Assembly: GCA_021776825.1 (NCBI GenBank)
Contig: JAJFFG010000050.1
Location: 124,001 to 188,000 of the forward strand
From: Planctomycetota bacterium
Lineage (GTDB): Bacteria > Planctomycetota > JAJSAM01 > JAJVHW01
DNA length: 64,000 bases
Reading direction: 5' to 3'
Position 1 is the stretch's first letter; every line of letters starts with the position of its first letter. The notes under the pieces are model-generated. The model did no database searches. It worked only from the letters and a program-made list of their open reading frames with translations, and was not told the origin of the DNA. Shown here piece after piece: positions 24,709 to 34,416 of this stretch. The position numbers were made by a program, and so were the translations under genes.

Positions 24709-27351
24709 ATGGCCGACCGGAAGACCGGCGCCGTCCCGGCGGCGCTTCTCGTGGAGCACGTACTGTGGGCGACCACGGGAGGCGACTGGACCGTTCGGCG
24801 CGGCGCGCTGGAGGCGCTGTTGCGGCGGGTCGGGTTCTGCGAGAAGGACGAGTTGCGCGTCGCGCAGCGCCCCGCCGCCGGCTCCCCCTTCGGCGCCTAT
24901 GTGACACGCCGTGCGCGCCGCCCCGAACGCCCCTACGACACGCGGCTCTGGACCGTTGCGCCGCTGCATGCGAGTTGTGACTGCGGCGACTTCCTGCGGA
25001 ACTCGCTCGGCTACTGCAAGCATGTTCACGCTGCCCTTGCGGACGTCGCGCGGAGACCCAGGAAGTGGAAGCGCGCTCAGGCCGCGGCGACGAGTGCGCC
25101 GAGCGTGCCTCCGATGGTGTGGGATGCCGTGCGGCCCCTGACCGGCGCGGGAGACTGGCTGGATCGGGTGAGCTGGGATCGTGGGCGGGCAGGCCATGCG
25201 CCGCCACCAGCGCTCCGCCGCGACTTCGTGCGCGACGGCGAGAACGTGTGGCGTCTGCGATCCGTCGCTCCCTCCGATCCTCGCCGACGGGCGCGGCAGG
25301 TCGAGCGTCTAGAACGGTACCTGGACGACGGCACGCCCGATGGCCCCCCCAATGGCGCCGCCGGTGGAGGGCGCGCCACCGAGTCCGTCCTGCATCGGGA
25401 CCCTGCACTGCGCTCGCTCCTGGCGCGCGAGCGCGAGCGCCTCGCCGCCTGCACGCATGTCGCGACCAGCCAGCACTCTCTGCGTCGGCGACTCTCGTCG
25501 CTGCGAAGGCCGCTCTACCCGTATCAACTCGCAGGCGTTGAGCGCTTCCTCCGGTCCGGCGCGCTCTTGCTCGGCGACGACATGGGGCTGGGCAAGACCG
25601 CGCAGGCCGTGGCCGCCTGCCATCTCCTGCTGCGTGAAGGCTGCGTGAAGCGCGGTCTGCTGATCGTTCCCGCCAGCCTGAAATCGCAGTGGCTGCGCGA
25701 GTGGAAGCACTTCTCGGATGCGCCCATCCAGGTTGTCGAGGGGCGACCGGACGAGCGCGCCGCGCTCTACGCACGCACGGACTCCGGGTTCCTGATCACG
25801 AACTACGCGCAGGTCCTGCGTGACCTTCCCCTGATCCACGGCTGGGATGCCGAGATCGTCGTGCTCGACGAGGCGCAGAGGATCAAGAACTGGGCCACCA
25901 AGACCGCCGCTTACGTGAAGCAACTGCGTCCCCGGTATCGCTTCGTTCTGACGGGGACACCGATGGAGAACCGCCTGGAGGAACTGACGTCGCTCATGGA
26001 CTGGGTGGACGACTTGGCGCTGGAGCCCAAGTGGCGGATCCCGGTCTGGCACGTACGCTTCGCCGACGGCGCGAAGACGATCACCGGTGCGCGCAACCTC
26101 GACACGCTCCGCGAGCGACTCGCCCCCGCGCTCTTGCGCCGCGTGCGCCACGAGGTGCTGAGCGAACTGCCCGAACGCACGGACACGGTCATCCCGATTG
26201 CGATGACCGCGGCGCAGAGAGACGAGCATGACGAGTTGATCCTGCCCATCGCTCGGTTGCTCGGCACGGCGCGTAAGCGCCCTCTGCTGCCCGTGGAGTT
26301 CCTGCGGTTGATGAGCCTCTTCTCCACTCAGCGCATCATCGCCAACGGGCTCGGCCAGCTCCGCTTCGCCGAGGCGTGGCCGGCTGTCGCAGGGCGCAGC
26401 GCCGCAGACGACGCGCTGCGTGCCACCCTCTCGGCACCCAAGCTCGACGAGTTCCGCGAACTCGTCCGCCGGATCGCCATCGACCAGGGACGCCGCATCG
26501 TCGTCTTCAGCCAGTGGCGCCGCATGTTGAAGCTGGCCCACTGGGCCGTTGGCGACGTGCTCGCGGAGCATGGACTTCGCGGCGTGTTCTTCACTGGGCG
26601 CGAGAGCCAGCGACGTCGGACGCAGAATGTCGTGGATTTCCACGACGATCCGGACACGCGCATCCTCTTCGCCTCCGACGCCGGAGGCGTGGGGCTCAAC
26701 TTGCAGCGCGCCTCCTCATGCGTCGTCAATCTCGAGCTTCCGTGGAACCCGGCCGTTCTGGAACAGCGCATCGGCCGCATCCATCGCATCGGACAGAAGA
26801 ACCCCATCGATGTCTTCAAACTCGTTTCGACGGGCAGCATCGAGGAGCGCATTGCGGGCCTGGTGAGCGACAAGCGAGCGCTGTTCGAGGGTCTCTTCGA
26901 CGGCACCACCAACGAGCTGCAGTTCGAACGCTCAGGCTCATTCCTGGCGCGTCTCGAGCGCATCATCGAGCCGGCCACTGTGCCCGCTCTTCCTGACACG
27001 GACGACGCCGGAGCGAGCGACGCGACGCTGCTCGAGGACGCGCGCATCGACGAGATCGCCGCGGCGGCCGCCGAGGACGACGACCTCGATCCAACCGACC
27101 GCGCGCCTGCGCCGGCCTCCGGAGCGGACGCGGCTACGGCTGCCATTCGTGGCCTGTTTGCCGATCTCGCGGTCACCCGGACCCCGGAGGGCGGACTCCA
27201 CGTCGAGGCGCCGCCGGAAGCGGCCGCGACGCTGGCAGCCGTCTTCGAAGGTCTCGCCGCCGTGCTGCGCCGGACCGGCGAACGCGGAACCGCGTCGCCG
27301 CGAGCGGAAGACCACGCATCCACAGGAAACGCCTCCGCAGTGCCGCGGTAG
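24709..27351 (+). CDS. SWIM zinc-finger SNF2-family helicase
   Basis: 880 residues. An N-terminal SWIM zinc finger (C90-D-C92 ... C103-K-H105) precedes a complete SNF2/RapA-type motor: PYQLAGVERFL, Walker A DDMGLGKT (290-297), DEAQ (387-390), LTGTPMENRLEEL, then the helicase C half with VFSQWRRML, GGVGLNLQ and QRIGRIHRIGQ. The C-terminal 130 residues are acidic and probably disordered. Such proteins translocate on duplex DNA and remodel protein-DNA or RNA polymerase complexes; some take part in defence islands. ATG at 24709 was chosen; the frame is open upstream with alternative GTG or ATG codons, and there is no strong ribosome site. It lies between decayed mobile sequences and may itself be acquired. 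Confidence 0.85.
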   Translation: MADRKTGAVPAALLVEHVLWATTGGDWTVRRGALEALLRRVGFCEKDELRVAQRPAAGSPFGAYVTRRARRPERPYDTRLWTVAPLHASCDCGDFLRNSLGYCKHVHAALADVARRPRKWKRAQAAATSAPSVPPMVWDAVRPLTGAGDWLDRVSWDRGRAGHAPPPALRRDFVRDGENVWRLRSVAPSDPRRRARQVERLERYLDDGTPDGPPNGAAGGGRATESVLHRDPALRSLLARERERLAACTHVATSQHSLRRRLSSLRRPLYPYQLAGVERFLRSGALLLGDDMGLGKTAQAVAACHLLLREGCVKRGLLIVPASLKSQWLREWKHFSDAPIQVVEGRPDERAALYARTDSGFLITNYAQVLRDLPLIHGWDAEIVVLDEAQRIKNWATKTAAYVKQLRPRYRFVLTGTPMENRLEELTSLMDWVDDLALEPKWRIPVWHVRFADGAKTITGARNLDTLRERLAPALLRRVRHEVLSELPERTDTVIPIAMTAAQRDEHDELILPIARLLGTARKRPLLPVEFLRLMSLFSTQRIIANGLGQLRFAEAWPAVAGRSAADDALRATLSAPKLDEFRELVRRIAIDQGRRIVVFSQWRRMLKLAHWAVGDVLAEHGLRGVFFTGRESQRRRTQNVVDFHDDPDTRILFASDAGGVGLNLQRASSCVVNLELPWNPAVLEQRIGRIHRIGQKNPIDVFKLVSTGSIEERIAGLVSDKRALFEGLFDGTTNELQFERSGSFLARLERIIEPATVPALPDTDDAGASDATLLEDARIDEIAAAAAEDDDLDPTDRAPAPASGADAATAAIRGLFADLAVTRTPEGGLHVEAPPEAAATLAAVFEGLAAVLRRTGERGTASPRAEDHASTGNASAVPR

Positions 27352-27380
27352 GCACCGCCGCTCCGCTGGGACATCCTCCA

Positions 27381-27932
27381 TCAGCAGTCGCGTTGCTGCT
27401 CGAACTCCGCCACGAGGCGCTTGCGTGCGTGATGCAGCCGGGACCAAGCGGTTCCGACGGGAACGCCAAGCACCTCGGCGATCTCCTCGTGCGAGTGATC
27501 CTCGACACAGAAGAGCGCCAGGACCGTTCGATGCTCTGCGGACAGACGGCCGAGCGCTCGCCGCACGCGCTCGGCATCGACGTTCTCGGGTCCAGCCAGC
27601 GTTCGTGGGTCGATCGGCTCCGAGGCCAAGGCGTGGTCGGCGCGCCGTCGTCGTCGCGCTCGTTGGCGGAGCGCCGCCCGGATCGCGATCCGGTACATCC
27701 AGGTGCCCAGCCGTGAGTCACCGCGGAATCCGGCGAGCCCTCGATGCGCCGCGACGTACGCCTCCTGGAGCGCATCCTCCGCGTCCGCCCGGTGCTGCGT
27801 GATGCTCTCGCAGACCGCGAACAGCGGCCGGTGGACGGACGCCACGAGTCGCTCGAACGCCCGCGTGCGGTCCGCAGCGAGGGGCGATCGAACGCCGGCG
27901 AGGATCTCGCGCTCGGCCTTCGGCGCGATCAT
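27381..27932 (-). CDS. ECF-type RNA polymerase sigma factor
   Basis: 183 residues. Region 2 (AFERLVASVHRPLFAVC ... DAEDALQEAYVAAHRGLAGF ... LGTWMYRIAIRAALRQ) and region 4 (LGRLSAEHRTVLALFCVEDHSHEEIAEVLGVPVGTAWSRLHHARKRL) are complete, with region 1.1 and 3 absent, as in ECF sigma factors. The ATG overlaps the stop of the gene upstream, a zinc-finger anti-sigma, so the two are co-translated. It should direct an extracytoplasmic-stress regulon that the sequence does not reveal. Confidence 0.9.
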   Translation of the reverse strand: MIAPKAEREILAGVRSPLAADRTRAFERLVASVHRPLFAVCESITQHRADAEDALQEAYVAAHRGLAGFRGDSRLGTWMYRIAIRAALRQRARRRRRADHALASEPIDPRTLAGPENVDAERVRRALGRLSAEHRTVLALFCVEDHSHEEIAEVLGVPVGTAWSRLHHARKRLVAEFEQQRDC

Positions 27933-28609
27933 GCGTCCCCCGACGTCTTGAGATCGTCGGACTCCCTGCGCATCGCCGGCAGCCGAGTGAGGAGGTAGAC
28001 GCCGAGCCCGATGAACCCCGCGTCGAACAGGATCTGGCCAGCCGCCAGCGCGTTCCTGCTCGCGGCTTGGTACGGGAGTTCCGAGGCAGCGAGGAGCGCC
28101 ATCGCGACACCTCCGACGATCAGTACCGGAGCACACCACTGCACGCGCGCGATTCTTGCGCCGAGGTCCGCTCGGAGAACGGCGAAGAGCTCGCCTCCCT
28201 GCGCGGCCCTCTCGATGAGGCGGCGATGATGGACGCTGACGTACCACAGCGCCGCCGCCTGAGGTGGAACGGTGACTGCGAACAACGCGAGCGCCCACGA
28301 CCATCCGATGAACACCAGACACGCGGCGGCGCCGAGCAGGTCGAAGCAGAGCAGTGCGAGGATCGCCGCACGAGTCCTGCGCTTCGCCGTGAGAGCGGCG
28401 TCGAGCATGCGTCGTGCCTGCGGCGCGTCTGCCGCTCCGGCCGCACGAGACCGGAGGTCCGCCATGCAGGCTGCTGCCACGTCGACATGGAGGCGGCAAG
28501 CGTCGCACTCCGCGACGTGAGCACGGATGTGGTTCGGAAGCCCATCCCTCAGAAACGGGTGTTGAATGTCCATCCCGGCTTGCGCCCGGTCGCACTCGGT
28601 CATCGTCAT
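27929..28609 (-). CDS. Zinc-finger (ZAS) transmembrane anti-sigma factor
   Basis: 226 residues. The cytosolic N-terminus has the H-x3-C-x2-C zinc site (HVAECDAC) of ZAS anti-sigma factors, followed by four predicted TM helices (AILALLCFDLLGAAACLVFI; ALALFAVTVPPQAAALWYV; CAPVLIVGGVAMALLAAS; ALAAGQILFDAGFIGLGVYLL). ATG at 28609 is chosen because GGAGG ends five bases before it; ATG at 28621 is possible. It precedes its sigma factor in the transcript, the reverse of the more usual order. It should hold the sigma factor at the membrane until a signal arrives. Confidence 0.75.
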   Translation of the reverse strand: MTMTECDRAQAGMDIQHPFLRDGLPNHIRAHVAECDACRLHVDVAAACMADLRSRAAGAADAPQARRMLDAALTAKRRTRAAILALLCFDLLGAAACLVFIGWSWALALFAVTVPPQAAALWYVSVHHRRLIERAAQGGELFAVLRADLGARIARVQWCAPVLIVGGVAMALLAASELPYQAASRNALAAGQILFDAGFIGLGVYLLTRLPAMRRESDDLKTSGDA

Positions 28610-28690
28610 GGCATCCTCCATCTTCTTGGAGACCGGTCTCCCTCCAGACCTTCACGCGAATCTCGTTTCTGACCTGGCCCGATCCTCCTA

Positions 28691-28927
28691 GTCCTCGACA
28701 GCAGCAGCAGTCTCTTGTTCGTCGGCGAAGGCGAGTGGGCCGCCGCCAAGCACGGAGCACGCGGGAAGCGAGGCTGGAGGAAACTGCATCTCGGTGTCGA
28801 TGCCGCGGGCGTGATCGTCGCGCAGACGGTTACCGAGGGGAGCGCGGACGATGCGACGACGGGAGTTAGGCTGATCGAGGAGGAGGTGCGCGACGCTGAG
28901 CGGATCACCGCCGACGAGTGTCACGTT
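28691..28927 (+). pseudogene. Remnant: central piece of an IS5-family transposase
   Basis: The + frame reads LVLDSSSSLLFVGEGEWAAA then KHGARGKRGWRKLHLGVDAA, ending with ERITADECHV. This is the part of the DDE domain with the first Asp (LVLDS, normally DSTG) and the second Asp (TAD, normally ADGAYD). The third acidic residue and the C-terminus are missing, as is the N-terminus. Its N-terminal block is found about 5 kb upstream at 23513. Confidence 0.65.
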
Positions 28928-28969
28928 GCACCACACTCACGGACTCCGAACCAGTCACTTGCGCGCCGC

Positions 28970-30001
28970 TCACCGCGGTGAGTGTTCTTCCAGAACGCGA
29001 CGAACAGCTGCGGCGACGACGGCGTTACCGGCCCTCGACGCGTGCACACCGTCGACGAACAGTTCGCCCGGCGCGAGACCGGACGCGCGGAACTCGTCGG
29101 CGACATCGATGAGGGTGTGGCCCTCGCCAGCCACCCGTCGGATCGCCTCCGCGTACCCGATGTCGCGTCCAGCGGGCGTCGGATCGCTCCACCGCGGGTC
29201 AAGCTCGCGGCGCTTCGGCCAACGCAGCAAGACCGTCCGCTGCGCGGCGTCCGCCAGAGCCCGTAGTCGCGTCTCGAACTCGTGCACGGGAACTCGTGGA
29301 GCGCCTCGCCGAATCTCCTGATCTGAGAGCACCATCGCCCTGGGTGGCGCCTGCACGCGCTGCGCGAACAGCCAGCCGAGGAACGCGCTCCGCTGAAACA
29401 TGCGGATGGCGCGCACGTGCCGGGCACGTTCGGCGTCCGTGAGGAGCACGATCCCGCCGTTGTGGTTTGCGGGCCAGACGTTGGCGTCGTTGATGCCGAA
29501 CTCCACGACCAACACGTCTGGCGCCGTCCTTGCCGCAATCTCCGCCCACCGCAGACCGCCCTGGTAGGTGGAGTACCCTGGGACGCCAGCGTTCACGACG
29601 TCGAAGCCGCCTCCAGCCTGAAGTTGTGCCGGCCATGCGGCATCGTGGGGAACACCGAAGCCGTAGGTGCATGAGTCGCCGAGCGCCACGATGCGCGGCA
29701 CCCCTGGGGACACAGTCGGGTCGTCCACCCCACGGTAGCCGCTCGGCGTTGTCCGGTCTGCCCACGGCAGTGCGTCAACATCGAGCCCTGGAAGCAGACG
29801 CCAGAACAGGTCCGGATCGAATGCGAAGACGTTGGTGATGCTCAGATTGGGTGAGGTCTCGAGGGGAGCAGTGATCAGTGGCGCGGGCGGCTCGCCATCC
29901 AACGCGATGCGAGCGGCTGCTTCCAGCACCAGGAGGGGGAGGAGGAGCGCCACTACAGCGGTAGCGAGCCGGCGAAGCCATGCCCGCGTGAGGATCGGCA
30001 T
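28970..30001 (-). CDS. Membrane-anchored SGNH/GDSL hydrolase
   Basis: 343 residues. One TM/signal helix (ATAVVALLLPLLVLEAAARIAL) is followed by an SGNH fold: block I ALGDSCTYG with nucleophile S110, a block II Gly-containing segment (NAGVPGYSTYQG), block III FGIND (168-172), and the Asp-His pair DGVHAS near the C-terminus. All four catalytic elements are present, so it is probably an active esterase or acyl-hydrolase on the outer face of the membrane; related planctomycetal proteins act on acylated polysaccharides. Start ATG at 30001 (an ATG at 30046 would add 15 charged residues). Confidence 0.85.
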   Translation of the reverse strand: MPILTRAWLRRLATAVVALLLPLLVLEAAARIALDGEPPAPLITAPLETSPNLSITNVFAFDPDLFWRLLPGLDVDALPWADRTTPSGYRGVDDPTVSPGVPRIVALGDSCTYGFGVPHDAAWPAQLQAGGGFDVVNAGVPGYSTYQGGLRWAEIAARTAPDVLVVEFGINDANVWPANHNGGIVLLTDAERARHVRAIRMFQRSAFLGWLFAQRVQAPPRAMVLSDQEIRRGAPRVPVHEFETRLRALADAAQRTVLLRWPKRRELDPRWSDPTPAGRDIGYAEAIRRVAGEGHTLIDVADEFRASGLAPGELFVDGVHASRAGNAVVAAAVRRVLEEHSPR

Positions 30002-30105
30002 GTCCGATCCGTTGCGGTTCCGGCGAGAACCGAACGCGGCCCCCAAGTTCGCTAACCAAGCTACGATCGAGCAAGGGGACCTTCGAGCGGGAGATTGCCA
30101 AGGAC

Positions 30106-30669
30106 GTGGAGCACTCTGAACTCATCGACCGAGCTGCTCGAGGCGATGCCAAGGCGCTGACCAGTCTTCACACGCGGCACGTTGCTGACGTGCGTGCCGT
30201 GGTCGCGCGACGGTTCCCAGCAGTGCTCCGCCCACGCATGGACACAGGCGACCTGGTGCAGTCGGTGTTTCGCGAGGTGATCCGAGACATTGGCTCGCTC
30301 CGATCACGAGATCCGGTCGGTGTCCGAAACTGGATTCGCGTCAAGGCGGAGAACAAGGTGCGGGAGGCCCTCCGACGCCACCTAGGTGCCGGTGGTCGTC
30401 GGCGAACGACTCGCGCCAGCACAGAAGTCGTCGAGGGGCGCGTCGATCCGACGCCCGGGATCGCCACGCACCTCGACGCCGAGGCGGCGGCCGCGCGCGT
30501 TCGCTTCGTTCTCGGGTGTCTGCCCGAAGCGCAGGCACTGGTCGTCCGCCTGCGCGACTTCGAGGGGCTGCCGTACGGAGAGATCGCGCGACGGATGGGT
30601 CTCCCGACCGCCGACGCCGCCAGGATGCGACACGCACGCGCGCTGATCGCGCTGCGGCAGCGATGGTAG
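30106..30669 (+). CDS. ECF-like sigma factor paired with a Ser/Thr kinase
   Basis: 187 residues, GTG start. Region 2 (LTSLHTRHVADVRAVVARRF ... MDTGDLVQSVFREVIRDI) and region 4 (LPEAQALVVRLRDFEGLPYGEIARRMGLPTADAARMRHARALIAL) are recognisable; this is the divergent ECF group common in Planctomycetota. The last seven bases overlap the start of a giant protein-kinase gene, a genomic coupling known for ECF groups in which a kinase replaces the anti-sigma factor. Confidence 0.8.
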   Translation: MEHSELIDRAARGDAKALTSLHTRHVADVRAVVARRFPAVLRPRMDTGDLVQSVFREVIRDIGSLRSRDPVGVRNWIRVKAENKVREALRRHLGAGGRRRTTRASTEVVEGRVDPTPGIATHLDAEAAAARVRFVLGCLPEAQALVVRLRDFEGLPYGEIARRMGLPTADAARMRHARALIALRQRW

Positions 30670-33600
30670 GCGGACGGCTCGAGGACGCCGTCGAGACGGC
30701 GCTCACCCGGATCGAGCACGGGCATGACGTGACGGATGCGTGGCTCGAGCACTCGTTCCCAGATTGCTGGCGCGAGGTCAGGTCGGTCCTCGACGTTCAC
30801 GACGCGCTGGCGCCCGCCGTAGCGCCCGCGGATCGCATCGGCCGCTACCGGATCGGAGCGTGCGTCGGAGTCGGGGCAATGGGCACGGTCTACGCCGCGG
30901 AAGTCGTCGATCCAGCGCCCGGGCTGTCGCGGGGCACGCGTGTCGCGGTCAAGTTCCTCCATGCACACCTCTCGCGCGACACATCGGTCTTGGCGCGGTT
31001 CTCGCGCGAGGCCGAACTCGGCCGTGCAGTCGTCCACCCGCACGTCGTGCACACGTTCGAGGCCGGCCGTGTGCGCGTGGACGGCAGACCGCTTCGCTAT
31101 CTGGCGATGGAGTTCGTGGAGGGAGGCAGCCTGCGCGACGTCATCCGCACCGAGGGACCAGCCCTCGAACCGCTGCTGGCGCGTGTCGCGTTCGAGACCA
31201 CGTCGGGGCTTGCGGCGATCCACAAGGCCGGAGCCATTCACGGAGACATCAAGCCGGAGAACCTGCTCATCGACGTAGATGGACGGCTCCGGATCTCCGA
31301 CCTGGGGATCGCATTCCTGTGCGGGATGTCCCGGGCCTCGCAGAGCTCCCTCGCGGCGCGAGGCTCGCTGCCGTACGCGGCTCCCGAGCAACTCGAGGGC
31401 GAACGCCCAATTGACGTGCGCGCAGATCTCTACGCCCTCGGCCTCGTGCTCCACGAACTTGCTACCGGCTCCACCGTGTTCGGCACCGACGCCGTCACGA
31501 CCGCGCTGCATCGGCGCCTCACGGCTGACCCTCCGTCCGTCGGTCGCGTGCGTTCCGACCTCTCGCCCGGGATCGTCGCTTTGGTCGATGCGCTGACGCG
31601 CCGCGACGTCGAACGTCGCCCTCGTTCCGCAGACGAGGTCCTGCGGTTGCTCGCCGGGAAGGGCCGCATGGCCCGCGGCCCGGCGCAGACAGCACGCCAC
31701 CCCGAGCTGGCTCCGATGCGTGGGCGTCGGGACGAGCTTGCGGAACTCCGCTCTGCGCTGAAGGAAGCGCGCCGGGGGAACGGGAGTGCGGTTGTTCTGC
31801 GAGGAGAAGCCGGGATCGGCAAGACGCGTCTCGCACAGGCGGTCATCACGTCCGCATCCGATGGCGGCATGCGCGTGCTCCAGGGGTCGGCATGGGAGGA
31901 CCTTGGAGCGACTGCCCTTGCGCCTCTCGCTGCAGCACTGCGCCGCGCGCTGGAGGAGGGAATCGGCGACGCGTCCGTAGGGGCCCTGACGGCGCGTCTT
32001 CACCAACTCGTCGGCGCGGCGCGGGAACTGGCCGCTCCGATTGCCGCCAGGCTTCTCGGCAGTCGGCCGCCGGACGGAGCCCTGCCGCTCGACGGGGCAC
32101 GGCTTGCCGCGGGTCTCTCGCTCGTTCTCCGGGGGCTCGCGCGCGAGCAGCCGATGCTCGTCGTCCTCGAGGACGTGCACCGACTCGCGGACGTCGACCG
32201 GGCGCTTCTCGGAACCGTCGCGGAGCGCCTGGCGCGCCAGCCGGTCGCTTTGGTCGTGACGGCGCGTCCGATTGGCCCCGTCGAGGGCTTCCGCGTGCTC
32301 GAGTTGCTGGGACTGTGCCGGAGCTCCGTCCGCGCCCTGATCGCCGATGCGCTGCAACCCGAGCCTGGCGACGACGCGCGTGGCGCCGTCGGTGTAGCCG
32401 AGTTCGTCGCGTCGCGGGTCGCGGAGGTGACGGGCGGTAACCCCTTCCACGTCCTCTCGGTGCTGCACGCTGCGCGCGAGTCGGGGCGGTTGCGCCGCGA
32501 CTCGGCCGGCGGCTGGAGGCTTGCCCGTCCCTCAGAGCCGCTTCGCGTGCCGGAGGATGTTCGCGATGCTGCGCGCGATCGATTGGATCGGCTGAGTGAA
32601 CGCGAGCGCCGGCTCTTGGAACTGGCCGCGTGCGTCGGACCGACGTTCGATCCGGGGCTTCTCGCCGAGTCGTCCGGGACAGAACCGCTCGTCGTGTTGC
32701 GCCGCCTGCAGCGGATCGTCCGAAGGACGGGAGTCGTGCGGGCAGCCGCACGGACGTTCCGCTTCGATCACGATCTCCTCCGCGGCGTGCTGCTCGACGG
32801 CATGGAGCCCGTTGTCCGCGAACCGCTGCACCGCGCGCTGGGGCGAGCACTCGCCCTTCGGGGCGCTGCACTCCTCGCCTGTGAGCACCGCGTGCTCGGA
32901 GCGAGCGTGGCCGATGCGCTGCCACGCCTCGACGATACTCTGAACGGGTTGGCCGAGGCCGGGCGGGTCGAGGACGCTCTTCGTCTCGCCCGGATGGCTC
33001 TCGAGGACACCGCCGCAGTGCGACGAACTCGGCGCGTCGATCTGCTGCTGCGCGCCGCGGACTTCACCCAACTCCGCGGGCGGCATCAGGAGACTCTCGT
33101 TCTGATCGAGGAAGCGCGTGCCGTCGCCACTGCGATCGGCGACAGGCGTCGTACCGGTCGCTGCGCGCTTCGGTTGGGGCATGCGCACCTCAGGCGACGG
33201 GACACCGAGCTCGCGCGTGCCGCGCTCGAGGACGCGCTCGGGATTGCTGTGGACGGCGGGTTTGAGGTCGAAGAGTCCCTTGCGCGAGGTTGCCTTGGTG
33301 ACGTTCTCATGGCCGCGGGCGAGGTCGTCGAGGCGGGCCACCAGATCTCCGCCCAAGCGAGGCTTGCGCGCGAGAGGGGGAACGTGGCGCAGGAGGCGGG
33401 GGCCGAGTACCGACTCGCGCGGTTGGCGCATGCGGGTCACGACCTAGTCCGCGCGCGCCGCCACGCCCTCCGGGCTCTTCGTCGAGCACGACGTGCGGCC
33501 GACATCGGCATACAGTCGCGGGCGATCGGCGCGCTGGGCGCCGTGGCATGGGGGCGCGGGCTCTCCGCGTCGGCCATCCGACTGCAGCGGCGACGGCTCG

Positions 33601-34274
33601 CTCTGTCACTCCGGTGCGGCGATCTCCCAGGCGAAGTCAATGGGCGCTTCAACCTCGCGGGTCCGCTGCTCTCCGTGGGCGCGACCGACGAGGCGATGGA
33701 GCACGTGCGTCTCGCGATGGACGTGGCACAGGAGATAGGGATGAGCGCGCTCGACATGGCCCTCGGTGGGTTCGCGGCCGAGGCGGCCGAGCAACGCGGC
33801 GATCTGGACGCCGCGGAGCGAGAGCTGCAGAAACTCGTGGCAGCAGGCGCTGACGGCCATCCGCTGCGTGTCGCCGACGGCATCCTGGAGCTCGGGCTTC
33901 TACGCATGCGCCGGGAGCAACTCGACGAAGCGCGCCCGCATCTGCGCAGGGCGTTGGAAATCGGGCGCAAGTTCGACGATCCCGAGTTGCGCTCACTTGC
34001 CGCCGCGGCGCTGGCGCGTCTCGGAGACGTGCCCCCGACCGAGGCTGCAAACGAGTATCGAAAAGCGCGGTCGCGCGTCTCCGATATCCGGCGCCTGGAG
34101 ACCTGCTGGACGCTGTACCTCGCGACCAAACGCATGTCGTGGCGCGCGCGATCCACGCGCATCCTTGCGCGGCTCGTGCGGAACGCCCCCGCACGATGGC
34201 GGACCGCGATGCTCGAGCGCGTCGCGATCTGCCGGGAGGTCGCCCAGTCTGCGCCGTTGCCGACCGTTTCCTAG
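30663..34274 (+). CDS. Ser/Thr protein kinase - AAA ATPase - TPR signalling protein
   Basis: 1203 residues in three parts. Kinase (about 62-330): Gly loop GVGAMGTVY, Lys97, catalytic loop HGDIKPENLL (193-202; Gly replaces Arg of HRD), DLG (213-215; variant of DFG) and the APE equivalent APEQ. ATPase (about 350-800): Walker A GEAGIGKT (381-388) and Walker B-like LVVLED, of the STAND/AAA type found in adenylate-cyclase/kinase fusions. The C-terminal 400 residues are TPR-like helical repeats. No TM segment is evident. The seven-base overlap with the sigma gene suggests direct phosphorylation of that sigma factor. The missing HRD Arg hints at constitutive or unusual activation, but core catalytic residues are kept. 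Confidence 0.88.
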   Translation: MVGGRLEDAVETALTRIEHGHDVTDAWLEHSFPDCWREVRSVLDVHDALAPAVAPADRIGRYRIGACVGVGAMGTVYAAEVVDPAPGLSRGTRVAVKFLHAHLSRDTSVLARFSREAELGRAVVHPHVVHTFEAGRVRVDGRPLRYLAMEFVEGGSLRDVIRTEGPALEPLLARVAFETTSGLAAIHKAGAIHGDIKPENLLIDVDGRLRISDLGIAFLCGMSRASQSSLAARGSLPYAAPEQLEGERPIDVRADLYALGLVLHELATGSTVFGTDAVTTALHRRLTADPPSVGRVRSDLSPGIVALVDALTRRDVERRPRSADEVLRLLAGKGRMARGPAQTARHPELAPMRGRRDELAELRSALKEARRGNGSAVVLRGEAGIGKTRLAQAVITSASDGGMRVLQGSAWEDLGATALAPLAAALRRALEEGIGDASVGALTARLHQLVGAARELAAPIAARLLGSRPPDGALPLDGARLAAGLSLVLRGLAREQPMLVVLEDVHRLADVDRALLGTVAERLARQPVALVVTARPIGPVEGFRVLELLGLCRSSVRALIADALQPEPGDDARGAVGVAEFVASRVAEVTGGNPFHVLSVLHAARESGRLRRDSAGGWRLARPSEPLRVPEDVRDAARDRLDRLSERERRLLELAACVGPTFDPGLLAESSGTEPLVVLRRLQRIVRRTGVVRAAARTFRFDHDLLRGVLLDGMEPVVREPLHRALGRALALRGAALLACEHRVLGASVADALPRLDDTLNGLAEAGRVEDALRLARMALEDTAAVRRTRRVDLLLRAADFTQLRGRHQETLVLIEEARAVATAIGDRRRTGRCALRLGHAHLRRRDTELARAALEDALGIAVDGGFEVEESLARGCLGDVLMAAGEVVEAGHQISAQARLARERGNVAQEAGAEYRLARLAHAGHDLVRARRHALRALRRARRAADIGIQSRAIGALGAVAWGRGLSASAIRLQRRRLALSLRCGDLPGEVNGRFNLAGPLLSVGATDEAMEHVRLAMDVAQEIGMSALDMALGGFAAEAAEQRGDLDAAERELQKLVAAGADGHPLRVADGILELGLLRMRREQLDEARPHLRRALEIGRKFDDPELRSLAAAALARLGDVPPTEAANEYRKARSRVSDIRRLETCWTLYLATKRMSWRARSTRILARLVRNAPARWRTAMLERVAICREVAQSAPLPTVS

Positions 34275-34416
34275 CGCGGGTCGGCGCCCGGACACCGCCG
34301 CGAGCCCGGTTGCGCGGGTTCCCGCCGACGATAGACTGTTCTTGGGCGTCCAGGTTTCACAGGACGGGTTGCACGGGGAGCGCGCACCCGGCGCATTGCG
34401 CCGGTGGGGAGGAACC

